Shown here: in pieces, positions 51,401 through 59,894 of the stretch
Numbering within the stretch: position 1 is the first letter of the stretch
How the letters are laid out: every line of letters starts with the position of its first letter
NCBI GenBank assembly: GCA_947501115.1
Contig: CANMVX010000004.1
Span: 1 to 64,000 of the forward strand
Length of the DNA stretch: 64,000 bases
DNA from: Haliscomenobacteraceae bacterium
GTDB taxonomy: Bacteria > Bacteroidota > Bacteroidia > Chitinophagales > Saprospiraceae
Reading direction: 5' to 3'
Position numbers and translations under genes: made by a program
The notes under the pieces: generated by a model
The model's input: only the letters and a program-made list of their open reading frames with translations
Databases searched by the model: none
Told to the model about the DNA's origin: nothing

Positions 51401-53543
51401 TCAAACTGGTCCCACGCTTAAAGTTTCAGCACCTGATCCAGGGGTATTGACCTTTAGGGTTCGCGTAAGTTCAAGTGGTTCTTCTTGTCCTGAATTTTTC
51501 TCCAGACCTGTTGTTATTACACAGCTGGGTGCTACCAACGTGACGCTCAATCAGGTTAATAATACCTATTGTGAGGATGATGTACTGAATTTAACCATGA
51601 ATTCTAATATTATAGAGGATAATAGGTTGAAATACAGATGGTTTGCCAGCGTGGACGGAATAAAATATGATTCCATCGCCGGTGCAAGTCAGCTTAGTTT
51701 TCGGGTGCCAACTTCTCGGGCCGGCGTCACTTATTATAGAGGTACTTTGCAGGCAAAAGGAGGAAATTGTCCTGAAACAAGCGCTACCCCTGTATTGGTT
51801 AATGTAATTACTCGATATCGGGCAAAAATCACTACGGTAAAAACACAATATTGCGCAGGAGAAGCCTTTGAAATGAGGGCACCTGTTACACCCAATTATG
51901 TTGGTACTATTCGATACGCCTGGCAGATAAGTGCAGATAGTGTACAATGGGAAACTATTCCCGAAGCTAATAGTTTCATTTACAGGTCATTTGTAAACCC
52001 TGGAATTAATTTTTACAGGATGATTGCGGTAATTCCCAATTACCTATGTGATTCTGTTATTACCCCTGGATTAAAAATAGCTGGGGTCAATTTACCTGGT
52101 GTATTTATTTCCTCACCAACGATAGAAATATGTGTTGGAGAATTTTTTCGAGTCACTTCCAATCAGACCACATTACCAGGTAGAAGATATTTCTGGCAAT
52201 ATAGCGTAAACAAACTGAATTGGTTTACCATATTGGAGGCAACAAAACCCATTGAAAATTTAACGGTGAGCACTCCACAACTGTATTATATCAGAATGGT
52301 TATAGAGGGCGGAACCTCTTGTGGTTTTATATATTCCAATAATATAGCAGTGCAGGGTCTTTTAGCGCCTAAGGCTACCTTAAATGCCAACTATAAGGAA
52401 GTATGTGTTGGTTCTACGAATGTACTATACACCACATTTAGGCCACAGCCATTCACAGATTCTATAAATTATCAGTGGGAAGTCAGAGATAGTTTTACAA
52501 GTTGGCGCCCCATTTCTGGAGCCGTTGGAACTTTTTATAATCATATTCCTGATACGGCCGGCGTTTATTTCTTTAGAGTAGCTGTCAGATCAAAATGGTT
52601 CAATTGTCAACCCACCTATTCTGATTCCCTTTCTGTTTTAGTTAGGAGAACACCCACTTTTTCAATCACTCAAACAGATACGGTAGTTTGTACGGGGGGT
52701 AATCTCTTCCTGGATGCCAGAAAACTAGGTGGTGGTAATCTATCCTTAATAACATGGGAAAGTAGTATAGATTCATCACAATGGTTGAGGTTGGCAGCAT
52801 CTGAGAATGTTCGTTATAAAGTAAGTGCCGGACTTCCATCGAGATTGTTTTATAGAGCCAGAATGACAGATCCCGTATTTGGATGTGCTACATTAACTTC
52901 TAATACACTCCGAGCCACCATTTCGGAACAGCCAAAGATACAGGTAAGCGCAACAGATACCTTGGTTTGTTTAAATAAACCCATCCAGCTGAGGGTGACA
53001 GGTACTAATCCTTTTCATCCTAATCCACGGTTTGTCTGGCAGTATAGGATTCCTGGAACCTCTTACATTTATTTGCTTAAGGATACTCTGTCAACGTATA
53101 GTCCTCCTACCAATCGCTTGGGTACCCTAGAGTACAGGGTTCAATATACCCTGCCAATCTCAGGATGTTTTACCTCCTTCTCTACGCCTATTCCTATACA
53201 GGTTCAATTTAATTGTGACGCTCAAGAAGATGATGCCCAGGTTTTAAATAAAGGCATTTTTGATAATAAATGGCCAGAGGATAAATTATGGATGGATATT
53301 TATCCTAATCCTTCCTCTGAAAATACGAATATTCATTATTATCTGCCTCAAAAGGGGGAAGCTATTTTAACCATTACAGATTTGTCAGGTAAAAAAATAA
53401 TGGAAACGGAATTGAATAATGAGATTGGAGTACATCAATTCCGATGGGAACCAACATTGGGTACAACCCGAGGTATTTATATAGCCGTACTTAAATTTGA
53501 AAATCAACAGATTACAAAGAGAATCATACGTATTAAGGAATAG
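45444..53543 (+). CDS. Giant secreted metalloprotease (HExxHxxGxxH) with BACON-like domain, ~22 Ig-like repeats and T9SS type A sorting domain
   Basis: 2699 aa; VMAHELGHTLGSSHTHACVW; recurring W-x-x-S..W..I.GA....Y..G.YYR....C unit; C-terminus IYPNPSSENTNIHYYLPQKGEAILTITDLSGKKI..GIYIAVLKFENQQITKRIIRIKE. Confidence 0.93.
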   Translation: MIHKPSLTFFSAYLLIIKVIMVFLLVSPSILLRAQETFFIPIQSDIRTSDPLLDSLVNKSLFTTSKNSIRKILANEPDRWDLIIPLENEANWVLALEKVKIWDNLASIETASGKKISLPSDGVHYRGTVKGHKGSLVSMSIFDNGMTGFVSFPDRGNFQLNPNTHVSMGAFVNHVLYPVSSLPIRKTYECAAAEGEPYRAEELKSFGTLRAEPKCIKVYYELDYDIFQDKGGIAPSLQFLTSLFNQVSTLFSNDGVQIRLSGVKIWDIPSPYNGADSEQMLTQFGATRTSFTGDIGQLISYKASGGIAWVRGVCSPSRFRLSFASIDDSFQNFPTYSWSVFVMAHELGHTLGSSHTHACVWNGNNTAIDGCYSTEGGCNSFGLPAAGGTIMSYCHLRRVGVNFSLGFGVQPGNVIRNTIAQASCLTNCDATDFTLEASSLIYNFKAAGGKRILNITGNAEWNISKNSSWLTLSQNTGIGTTQIELVSAIFNGPLNRNDTLFLTGAGKLIKIAVNQEKFIAAECPSATIGVNNTVFCENAKVNFNANTQNVGRYNLQYVWQSRIDSLTWNTVSTGIDSTYSFISQPGGDFTYRFQLSAPGSDCPLITPAPATVRVIIQPQVSIETTDSTTICLGNAVTLKEKLFSPWTSTLLRRQWFKSVNGIAWDSLPAASGTNLVLSGNEPTSSFYQLRVSVDGPSSCQTAISQAFKVDILDTTLVNVVANDSLICQGKPLQIISIAPTSGSIGFDYQWQQLNRQTQIWSNIPGANLSAYNNNNLNTGFYTFRLKYKRKLASCPELISNELPIRVDTIPSVAVLFPSSKLCPGESISLTATSTPNLPGSFIWQQSSNGNNWNNVSGFNTEVLTYQAPAAGKSYIRVRFLPSNYANCDSIYSNIGLIESDTSNLISLVLSSPADTLCLGGASKMTLVLKSLTNLPDSITYRYEVKRDTGVWQLLSETRDTSILYTTNGLGNYAFRVSMEIKGITCNRLFSNEIKWNVGETSIVALPYREINLCYGSPFNLTPTINRPGVGRPDFQWQQRKDFSDWTDLPGATSLSYNGNDTINGAVYYRLKYLNAGIGCSPFFTDSVLVRKKGNTIVRIGASTLNPCSGASVILAANTLQPETEPFSSAWQESNDSISWRTIGNNSFNYSLTWNQNTPKYFRFIYKSSVSGCDSSFSNVLKLVPKAGIIATIRAGNNFLCKGDTLIREANITGIAGTQGLQWQWSKDGNRWNIINGASGVRLRWVPDSTGTIFLRLKVWDNPISCDTSYSVRQEINIFNNPEIKIIPASGTFCQGQPILLTAQLSDSTVSIPVFWQQSRNGTSWVNIPGADSTNYRFPARDSGLFYFRVITGSIGGNCATGTSSVSNLSVIPTFAVSGMASKSEVCQNDSVTLRASWRDIPVQPFIQWYSSRDRINYTLIPGGEKAEVNIKSNEPGIIFYRAQLTVPGYSCGIVFSEPIPVSFQGGLSVSVNADQSISCLGSPVVIRSVVTNVGNTPVLYQWESSTDNKSWEPILGAIAVTYTVQASVQSDKFYRLRLINNTLACPLTISPSVRVFITSIPNVVLTANRLTVCAGEEVRLQGVSNRGYNLPVTWRWFRRVGTGAFTQITGANDSFYVAPTQTAGKTSYQLRMQVGDAICASSTSTSLEITVNPNFTLSLQQDADEKCVANFHRIFAVVTGANRDSLTYKWQRSLNGSQWEFVDVPSFFQWYAPVTDPGYFYRVGVQNLAGSCGLSFSNAIQLTGTKLPSVSIQSAIKYACKGDFVPITATVSDNSFPVLYRWQFSRDNKFWNTIAEAGSLTERFNITTTGIYYFRVQILKLGSTCVAYSNTITIRGVQTNTATLTTNQGENPILCPGVTTTLSASMGANLSFPVKYRWQYGVDGINWTNINNAVGDKLAVNQLTGDKAGYYRAVLQVDSSICPAVTTPAIYIRSAGFDDFTTNIQDTLLCFGGTSLIEVKSLGNIQGLRFQWQQLEYIGNWLNLTGQTGPTLKVSAPDPGVLTFRVRVSSSGSSCPEFFSRPVVITQLGATNVTLNQVNNTYCEDDVLNLTMNSNIIEDNRLKYRWFASVDGIKYDSIAGASQLSFRVPTSRAGVTYYRGTLQAKGGNCPETSATPVLVNVITRYRAKITTVKTQYCAGEAFEMRAPVTPNYVGTIRYAWQISADSVQWETIPEANSFIYRSFVNPGINFYRMIAVIPNYLCDSVITPGLKIAGVNLPGVFISSPTIEICVGEFFRVTSNQTTLPGRRYFWQYSVNKLNWFTILEATKPIENLTVSTPQLYYIRMVIEGGTSCGFIYSNNIAVQGLLAPKATLNANYKEVCVGSTNVLYTTFRPQPFTDSINYQWEVRDSFTSWRPISGAVGTFYNHIPDTAGVYFFRVAVRSKWFNCQPTYSDSLSVLVRRTPTFSITQTDTVVCTGGNLFLDARKLGGGNLSLITWESSIDSSQWLRLAASENVRYKVSAGLPSRLFYRARMTDPVFGCATLTSNTLRATISEQPKIQVSATDTLVCLNKPIQLRVTGTNPFHPNPRFVWQYRIPGTSYIYLLKDTLSTYSPPTNRLGTLEYRVQYTLPISGCFTSFSTPIPIQVQFNCDAQEDDAQVLNKGIFDNKWPEDKLWMDIYPNPSSENTNIHYYLPQKGEAILTITDLSGKKIMETELNNEIGVHQFRWEPTLGTTRGIYIAVLKFENQQITKRIIRIKE

Positions 53544-53575
53544 ATATATTTTATCTTTTATTTACACCTATTTGA

Positions 53576-53605
53576 AGAGGCTGTCTAAAAAGATAGCCTC
53601 TTTTT
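53576..53605. terminator. Rho-independent terminator AGAGGCT..AGCCTCTTTTT
   Basis: Stem-loop with T-run 33 nt after the giant CDS stop. Confidence 0.8.
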
Positions 53606-53822
53606 GCTACTTTATACATTGGGCTAATAGGTCTTTGTGATGGCAAAGGATAAAAATGGATAATTTTCTAAGATTATGTCCGATGGATAAAAGATTAGTA
53701 TATAAAATAATCGTAGAGACGCGATGCTTCGCGTCTTCTCCCCGATAGGTTTTAATTTAATATTTACCACTAACTCTCGGTTTTGAATCACGGATTTTAA
53801 GGATTAGAGGATTTCATGGATT
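53576..53822 (-). repeat. Interspersed repeat copy B (inverted relative to copy A)
   Basis: Reverse complement aligns to 33-293, including hairpin at 53717-53736. Confidence 0.85.
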
Positions 53823-53940
53823 ACAGCTTACGTTTTCGTTTTAATCATACTGTTTATTTGTCAACAAGCACTGAAAGGGCGACATCAAATAGGGGCATAG
53901 TCTTGCCATCTTTATATTTTTTTTTTTTAATGCATCCATG

Positions 53941-53962
53941 CTTTTTAGACAGCCTCCTTTTT
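53941..53962 (+). repeat. Orphan terminator half-arm of the repeat family
   Basis: CTTTTTAGACAGCCTCCTTTTT, identical to 271-292. Confidence 0.75.
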
Positions 53963-54057
53963 ATGTTTGATGCTATTTTAAAATAAAAAAGAATTCTTAG
54001 GTGGTTGTATTATATATTATGCTTTTAGGTTAATTTTACCTAAAAGGGTTTTGCGAT

Positions 54058-54732
54058 ATGGCTAATGTTAATATTGAGGAAAGTTGGAAAGAAGTTTTAG
54101 CGGAGGAATTTAATAAACCGTATTTTGAGGAAATTGTCTCCTTCATTAAGGATGAGAAACTAAAAGGTAAAATAATTTATCCTCCGGGTAATAAAATATT
54201 TGAGGCCTTTCGACTTACTCCTTTCCATAAGGTTAAGGTGGTGATTATAGGGCAAGATCCATACCATAATCCCAATGAAGCTATGGGTTTAAGTTTTTCT
54301 GTTCCGCAAGGGGTCCGAGTTCCGCCATCCCTTCAGAATATATTTAAGGAGTTATCTTCCGATTTGAATATGCCTATACCCAGTCATGGAGATTTAACTA
54401 AATGGGCGGAACAGGGCGTATTATTGCTAAATGCTTGCCTGACGGTGGAACACGGTGTTGCGGCATCCCATCAGGCCATTGGCTGGCAATCTTTTACCGA
54501 TGTCGTTATTCAAAAGTTATCAAAACAAAAAAATGCCGTTGTCTTTATGCTTTGGGGTAATTACGCCAAAAGAAAACGTGATCTCATCGACCCAATGAAA
54601 CATTTAATCTTAGAAGCTGCTCACCCTTCGCCTTTAGCCCGAGGTGCTTTCAATGGTAACAAACATTTTTCTCAAGCCAATACTTTTCTCGTTTTGAACG
54701 ATCTTTCACCCATAGATTTTAATTTGAAATAA
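54058..54732 (+). CDS. ung: Uracil-DNA glycosylase
   Basis: VVIIGQDPYHNPNEAMGLSFSVP, GVLLLNACLTVE, EAAHPSPLARGAFNGNKHFSQAN. Confidence 0.97.
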   Translation: MANVNIEESWKEVLAEEFNKPYFEEIVSFIKDEKLKGKIIYPPGNKIFEAFRLTPFHKVKVVIIGQDPYHNPNEAMGLSFSVPQGVRVPPSLQNIFKELSSDLNMPIPSHGDLTKWAEQGVLLLNACLTVEHGVAASHQAIGWQSFTDVVIQKLSKQKNAVVFMLWGNYAKRKRDLIDPMKHLILEAAHPSPLARGAFNGNKHFSQANTFLVLNDLSPIDFNLK

Positions 54733-54733
54733 A

Positions 54734-56023
54734 ATGGAAACATACGGTTTTGTTCTTCTTTTTGCGATTCCCTTTTTTCTGGTACTTATGATTATAGAAT
54801 ATGTCTATCAATGGAAAATAGGTGAAAAGTTTTCACCCTCCATGGATACTATTTCCAGTCTTAGTTCAGGACTAACCAATTCAATAAAGGATATTCTGGG
54901 CTTGAGTGTTTCTATTATTAGCTATGGATATTTGGTTGAACACCTTTCCCTATTTCATATCGAATCATCCATTCCAGCCTTTATAATCACTTTTTTGGTA
55001 TTGGATTTTCAGGGATATTGGACGCATCGCTTTCAACATCGCATTAATATTCTCTGGAATAATCATATCATTCATCATAGTAGTGAGGAATTTAATCTGG
55101 CCTGTGCACTACGCCAAAGCATTTCTTCCTTTGTCAATTTATTTACTTTTTTCTTGTTGCCTTGTGCTATTTTAGGTATTGAGGTTCAAGTAATTGCAAC
55201 GGTAGCTCCCTTGCATTTATTTGCCCAGTTCTGGTACCATACCCGCTACATCAAAAAAATGGGCTGGTTGGAAAATATCATAGTAACGCCCGCTCACCAT
55301 CGGGTCCATCATGCAATTAATCCTGTTTACATGGATAAAAATTTTAGTCAGATTTTTATTTTCTGGGATAAATGGTTTGGCACTTTTCAGGAGGAGTTGG
55401 AAATGGAACCTGCGGTTTATGGCGTTTCAAGACCAGTAAGAACGTGGAATCCTATTAAAATAAATTTCCAACATCTGTTGCTGCTGATTAAAGATGCCAT
55501 CAGAACAAATAATTTTGGGGATAAACTCACTATCTGGTTCAGACCCACCGGCTGGAGACCAGACGATGTGAAGGAGAAATATGCAGTGGAAAAGATTGAG
55601 GATGTCAATGATTATGAAAAATTTAACCCTCCGGCAGACCATCAGCTCATTTTATGGTCCTGGTTGCAGTTTGCTTTCATCTTGCTGAATACCCTGTTTT
55701 TCTTTGGTAGCATCTCCAAAATTGGCACGCCAAATATATTTTATTATGGTTTGTATGCCTTTATATCTATTTATGCCTACACGGAATTAATGGATAGAAA
55801 TAAAAAAGCCATTTATTGGGAATCTATTCGTTTAGTTTTTGTGCTTCTGTTTTTATTTCAAACAGATAGTTGGTTTGGCTTAGAAACTTTTATTCCTTTC
55901 GGAAATGGAATAATCATTCTTTTTAGTATTATTTCCTGGATGTGTTGTTTATACTTTAGCCTAAAAACACCCTCTAATTTATATCAGGAGAGTAAAAAAT
56001 TGAGTTCGTTGCGATTAAGTTGA
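54734..56023 (+). CDS. Sterol desaturase / fatty acid hydroxylase family protein
   Basis: His boxes: HRFQH, HHIIHHSS-type (NHIIHHSSEEFN), HHRVHHAINP; multiple TM. Confidence 0.92.
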   Translation: METYGFVLLFAIPFFLVLMIIEYVYQWKIGEKFSPSMDTISSLSSGLTNSIKDILGLSVSIISYGYLVEHLSLFHIESSIPAFIITFLVLDFQGYWTHRFQHRINILWNNHIIHHSSEEFNLACALRQSISSFVNLFTFFLLPCAILGIEVQVIATVAPLHLFAQFWYHTRYIKKMGWLENIIVTPAHHRVHHAINPVYMDKNFSQIFIFWDKWFGTFQEELEMEPAVYGVSRPVRTWNPIKINFQHLLLLIKDAIRTNNFGDKLTIWFRPTGWRPDDVKEKYAVEKIEDVNDYEKFNPPADHQLILWSWLQFAFILLNTLFFFGSISKIGTPNIFYYGLYAFISIYAYTELMDRNKKAIYWESIRLVFVLLFLFQTDSWFGLETFIPFGNGIIILFSIISWMCCLYFSLKTPSNLYQESKKLSSLRLS

Positions 56024-58926
56024 TGCGTGCCGGTACCACTTAAAATGTCTTCAGCAAGTTGACTTTTCTTTTCTTGTAAATGCAGTATTTTCTCCTCAAT
56101 ACTTTCTCTGGTGATGAATTTTAACGCCATCACTGACTTTTCTTGTCCTATGCGATGAGCTCGCGCAATGGCTTGTTGTTCCGTTGAGGGATTCCACCAT
56201 GGATCTAAAATAAAAACGTAGTCTGCTGCGGTCAGATTAAGTCCCGTTCCACCTGCTTTTATAGAAATGAAAAAAGCTTGCACCGTTGGGTTATTTTCAA
56301 ATAATATTATCTGTTTTTGTCTTTCTTCCGAGGTTAAAGAGCCTGTTAACCAGGCATAAGGGGTATTTGTCTGTTCAAAATAATCTTTGAAAATGCTCAA
56401 ATGTTTGACAAAGGAACTAAAGAATAGCACCTTATGACCACTCTTTTTCACCTCTTCCCATTTTGCACAGATATCTTGAAATTTGCCACTTTCTTTAGTA
56501 TAATCTTCATAAACCAGGACAGGATGATTTACCAATTGCCTTAATTTTGTAAGAGTCTGGAGCAATTCCATTCTAAAACGGGAATCATTTTCATTGAAAT
56601 TTTCAAGTAAATAGTTTCTTGCCGCTGACTTTTCCTTTTCATATAATTTTTTCTGTTCGACAGACATTTCACTATAGAAAATCTGAGTTGTCAAAGGGGG
56701 TAAATCTTTTGCCACCTCCTCTTTCGTCCTTCTAAGTAAAAATGGACTTACCAGGCTTCGTAATTTTGCCTTTTTATCTTCATCACCTATGCGTTCTATG
56801 GGTAAAATGAATTCTTTCTTGAAAAAATTAAAATTTCCAAGTAAATCTGGATTGATAAATTGCATCTGTGACCATAAGTCAGATAAGGAATTCTCGATAG
56901 GTGTTCCACTCAAAGAAATCTTATGGTTAGCCTCCAGTTCATTGATATTAATAAATGCAGCACTATCCTTATTCTTAATCTGTTGACTTTCATCTAATAT
57001 GATATACTCGTAGGTCATTTGAGACAAAAGGGTAGCGTCCCTTATAACCGTTTGATAAGTTGTTAAAATGACGTCATACCTTTTTAACAATCGGATATCC
57101 TTATGGCGTTTATTCCCTGTGTGCTTATAGACAAATAAATTGGGAGCAAATCGGGAAAGTTCTTTTTCCCAATTAAAAACCAAACTGGCAGGTAAAATGA
57201 CCAGGGTATGTAAAGATTGAAGAAAACCGGCATCTTTTGCTGCGAAAATATCCAGTTGCCTACCTATATTATTTTTTTCAAATTCCTTTCCTTCCTCAAT
57301 TTTTCTCTCTTTAGCGTACAATAAAACGGCAATGGTTTGTAGTGTTTTCCCCAAACCCATGTCGTCTGCCAAGCAAGCACCCAGATTATTATGATATAGA
57401 TCTGCCAGCCATTTATAACCAGTAAGTTGATATGGCCGCAGTTCTGCCTTTAAAAATCGGGGAAGTTGTATTTCTAAAGTCTTAGTTAAAGAAGTTTCCG
57501 GCAAAGAAATGTCAGCCTCCTGTAATAATGTATATTGGCTTTTATTAATACGTAGTGACTGTTCGTCTGTCTTAGCAAATTGCGTAATGTCTTTAAATTT
57601 ATTCATCCATTCCAGTGGAATTACAAAAACACTACCGTCGGGTAAGGGATAAAGCCTTTCATCTTTTCTAATGAATGGAGCGAGAAGTCTGAATGAAAAA
57701 GAATGTTTTCCTACGGTAACTGCGCCATCTATATCGAACCAATCGCCCGTTTGTTTAGTGTCCAGTGTTAGGGTAGGGATGTGCAATGAAAGGGGCATCC
57801 CGGATTCTATTATGTCGCCAATGACAAAACCCTGCTTTTCAAGAGATACCTTATGCTCGCTCAACCAATGAAGCATGGCAAAAGTATCACTTTTATCCTC
57901 TGATACCTTACTGGTAAAAACGCCAGTTCCCTCAATAACATGTAATCCGGCAAGGTGAAGTAAATCTATAAATTCCTTTTCGGCCTTTGCATCACGGGTA
58001 ATTTGCGTAATTGTTACCTCTTCTCCCTGAAAGGAGAGACCTGCTTTTTTATCCTTTTTATCATACCAACTAAATTCTGTCTGTTCATAAATCATTTTGA
58101 CCTCTAACACTTTCCCTTCGCCAAATAAATGATCTGCCAGATCTAAACGGCAACCTGTTAATTTTCCAGATTGTATGACCGCAAAGCCAGTAGCTTCGAA
58201 ATCGAGTTGCGCTGCAATTTTTATAATAAATTTTTGGAAATAGGTTTTTACGGAACTTTTTGGAATTCGGACTTCATCTTTCTGTAAAAATGGCTTAACC
58301 ATATTTCCATTGATTTGAGAAACCCTATACAAAACATAATCTACTAATAACCAGCCTGGATCATTTGAAATGGGCGTAACATCTTTATCCTTTATACGCC
58401 ATATAATCCCATTATTTGATAATCTCAATTGATAGGTTACCCCTAAATCATCTCTATGAAAAGTCAGGTGAGGTTGTAAATAAGTGGTATCTAGTTTTAC
58501 TATAAAATCTTTTACTAATACTCTCCGATCGATAGCCCAGGTAAGGGAAAAATTATTTTCAACTAAAATGGTTAGAAATTCATTCATCCTTCTTTGTACA
58601 AATTGAATGATTTTAGGTTGCACAGCCTCATCTTCCATTAAGGCTTCCAGTGATTTAACTTTCTTTTTTGGGGGAGAATATTTTTTTTCCAGCTTATCGG
58701 GTAATAAATCATTTATTATCTGAAAAAGTCGGTTTTGTGATTCATTTATAGGTAATTTGAAACTTACCACAGTTTCTGGGGTAGCTTTTTGTTTGATATG
58801 AGCTAAATTCCCTAGTTTATCTTTGCTAACAACGTAGGCGTTTGGCAAATACAAACCTGGTAAAACCTCGGCAATATTATAAACTATGTCAACATTTCCT
58901 TCCATTTCCCTCAATTCATTCAACAT
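55984..58926 (-). CDS. SNF2-family DEAD/DEAH-box helicase
   Basis: LADDMGLGKTLQTIAVLLYA, LDESQQIKN, LSGTPIENSLSDLWSQMQF, LILDPWWNPSTEQQAIARAHRIGQ-type motif (FILDPWWNPSTEQQAIARAHRIGQ). Confidence 0.95.
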   Translation of the reverse strand: MLNELREMEGNVDIVYNIAEVLPGLYLPNAYVVSKDKLGNLAHIKQKATPETVVSFKLPINESQNRLFQIINDLLPDKLEKKYSPPKKKVKSLEALMEDEAVQPKIIQFVQRRMNEFLTILVENNFSLTWAIDRRVLVKDFIVKLDTTYLQPHLTFHRDDLGVTYQLRLSNNGIIWRIKDKDVTPISNDPGWLLVDYVLYRVSQINGNMVKPFLQKDEVRIPKSSVKTYFQKFIIKIAAQLDFEATGFAVIQSGKLTGCRLDLADHLFGEGKVLEVKMIYEQTEFSWYDKKDKKAGLSFQGEEVTITQITRDAKAEKEFIDLLHLAGLHVIEGTGVFTSKVSEDKSDTFAMLHWLSEHKVSLEKQGFVIGDIIESGMPLSLHIPTLTLDTKQTGDWFDIDGAVTVGKHSFSFRLLAPFIRKDERLYPLPDGSVFVIPLEWMNKFKDITQFAKTDEQSLRINKSQYTLLQEADISLPETSLTKTLEIQLPRFLKAELRPYQLTGYKWLADLYHNNLGACLADDMGLGKTLQTIAVLLYAKERKIEEGKEFEKNNIGRQLDIFAAKDAGFLQSLHTLVILPASLVFNWEKELSRFAPNLFVYKHTGNKRHKDIRLLKRYDVILTTYQTVIRDATLLSQMTYEYIILDESQQIKNKDSAAFININELEANHKISLSGTPIENSLSDLWSQMQFINPDLLGNFNFFKKEFILPIERIGDEDKKAKLRSLVSPFLLRRTKEEVAKDLPPLTTQIFYSEMSVEQKKLYEKEKSAARNYLLENFNENDSRFRMELLQTLTKLRQLVNHPVLVYEDYTKESGKFQDICAKWEEVKKSGHKVLFFSSFVKHLSIFKDYFEQTNTPYAWLTGSLTSEERQKQIILFENNPTVQAFFISIKAGGTGLNLTAADYVFILDPWWNPSTEQQAIARAHRIGQEKSVMALKFITRESIEEKILHLQEKKSQLAEDILSGTGTHQLNRNELNFLLS

Positions 58927-59887
58927 GCAGGTCGAGCTTAAATAATTTCGAAATTTTTTGTGTCATTACGTAGGCATGCCTTGGCACAGATTCATAAGAT
59001 ATACCCGCTAAATGTGGATTTAAAATAACATTTTCAGCCATTTTAAGGTACTGAAAAGGGGGTGGTAAGGAAGAAATATCAAGCGCATTAAATGATTGTT
59101 CTTCATATTCTATGACATCCAGTGCAGCCCCTTTGACCTTTCCTTCTTTCAAATGGTTGACTAATCCCTCCGTTTCTACAACGCCTCCACGTGCCGTATT
59201 TATAAGGAATATTTCTTTTTTAAACTTCTTTAAATAGGCATAATCAATAAAATATTTGTTAGCCTCATTTAAGGGAATATGGATAGTTAAAATATCCGTT
59301 TCACTAAAAAATTCATCTTCCTCAACCTGTTTAGTATATGTAGGAACGGAAAAAACGGGAGAAATATCCCGAATTAAAATTTCAACCTCGAATCCTGACA
59401 ATCTTTGGGCGACCGCACGGCCCATATTACCAAATCCCAGTATTCCCACTTTTTTACCTTTTAGTTCTATGGCTCTATTGGCATTCCGATCCCATATATT
59501 TTGACTAACTTCCCGATCAGCTTTCCCCAATTTATTTAGCATCATCAGCAGAAGACCGAGGGTATGTTCAGCCACAGTATCTTTGCTGGCTTCAGGTGTG
59601 GTAAAAATAGTTACCTTATTTTTTCTTGCGCTTTCCTCGTCAATATGTTCAATACCTACACCCAATCTGCCAATAAATAAAAGATGAGGAGCAGCTTCGA
59701 AAAAGGTAGCGTCAAGTGTCCAGCGACTTCTAAGGATCACACCTTGATATTTATGTAGTTCCGATTGTAGTGACGCGAAAGAGGATTGAGTATCGAGTGT
59801 AACTGTAAATCCATGCTCAGTTAAAAAATGAGCTAGTAATGAATCGGCCTGATCCAGCATTAAAATATGACCTGGTATGTTTTTCAT
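58916..59887 (-). CDS. D-2-hydroxyacid (phosphoglycerate-type) dehydrogenase
   Basis: VGILGFGNMGRAVAQRL, NTARGGVVETEGLVNHLKEGKVKGAALDV, EHTLGLLLMM; start at MKNIPGHILML. Confidence 0.92.
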   Translation of the reverse strand: MKNIPGHILMLDQADSLLAHFLTEHGFTVTLDTQSSFASLQSELHKYQGVILRSRWTLDATFFEAAPHLLFIGRLGVGIEHIDEESARKNKVTIFTTPEASKDTVAEHTLGLLLMMLNKLGKADREVSQNIWDRNANRAIELKGKKVGILGFGNMGRAVAQRLSGFEVEILIRDISPVFSVPTYTKQVEEDEFFSETDILTIHIPLNEANKYFIDYAYLKKFKKEIFLINTARGGVVETEGLVNHLKEGKVKGAALDVIEYEEQSFNALDISSLPPPFQYLKMAENVILNPHLAGISYESVPRHAYVMTQKISKLFKLDLHVE

Positions 59888-59894
59888 GAATAAA

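Noticed and set aside
45444-53543. Regularly spaced repeats that could suggest a CRISPR or satellite array
   Set aside because: They lie in one continuous 2699-codon frame, the period is ~280 bp, and the similarity is at protein level (Ig-like domains).
43377-58926. RecQ, giant protein, Ung and SNF2 helicase as a defence island
   Set aside because: Each looks like a separate housekeeping or secreted gene, not co-directional as one operon, and no methylase, nuclease or effector partners are present.
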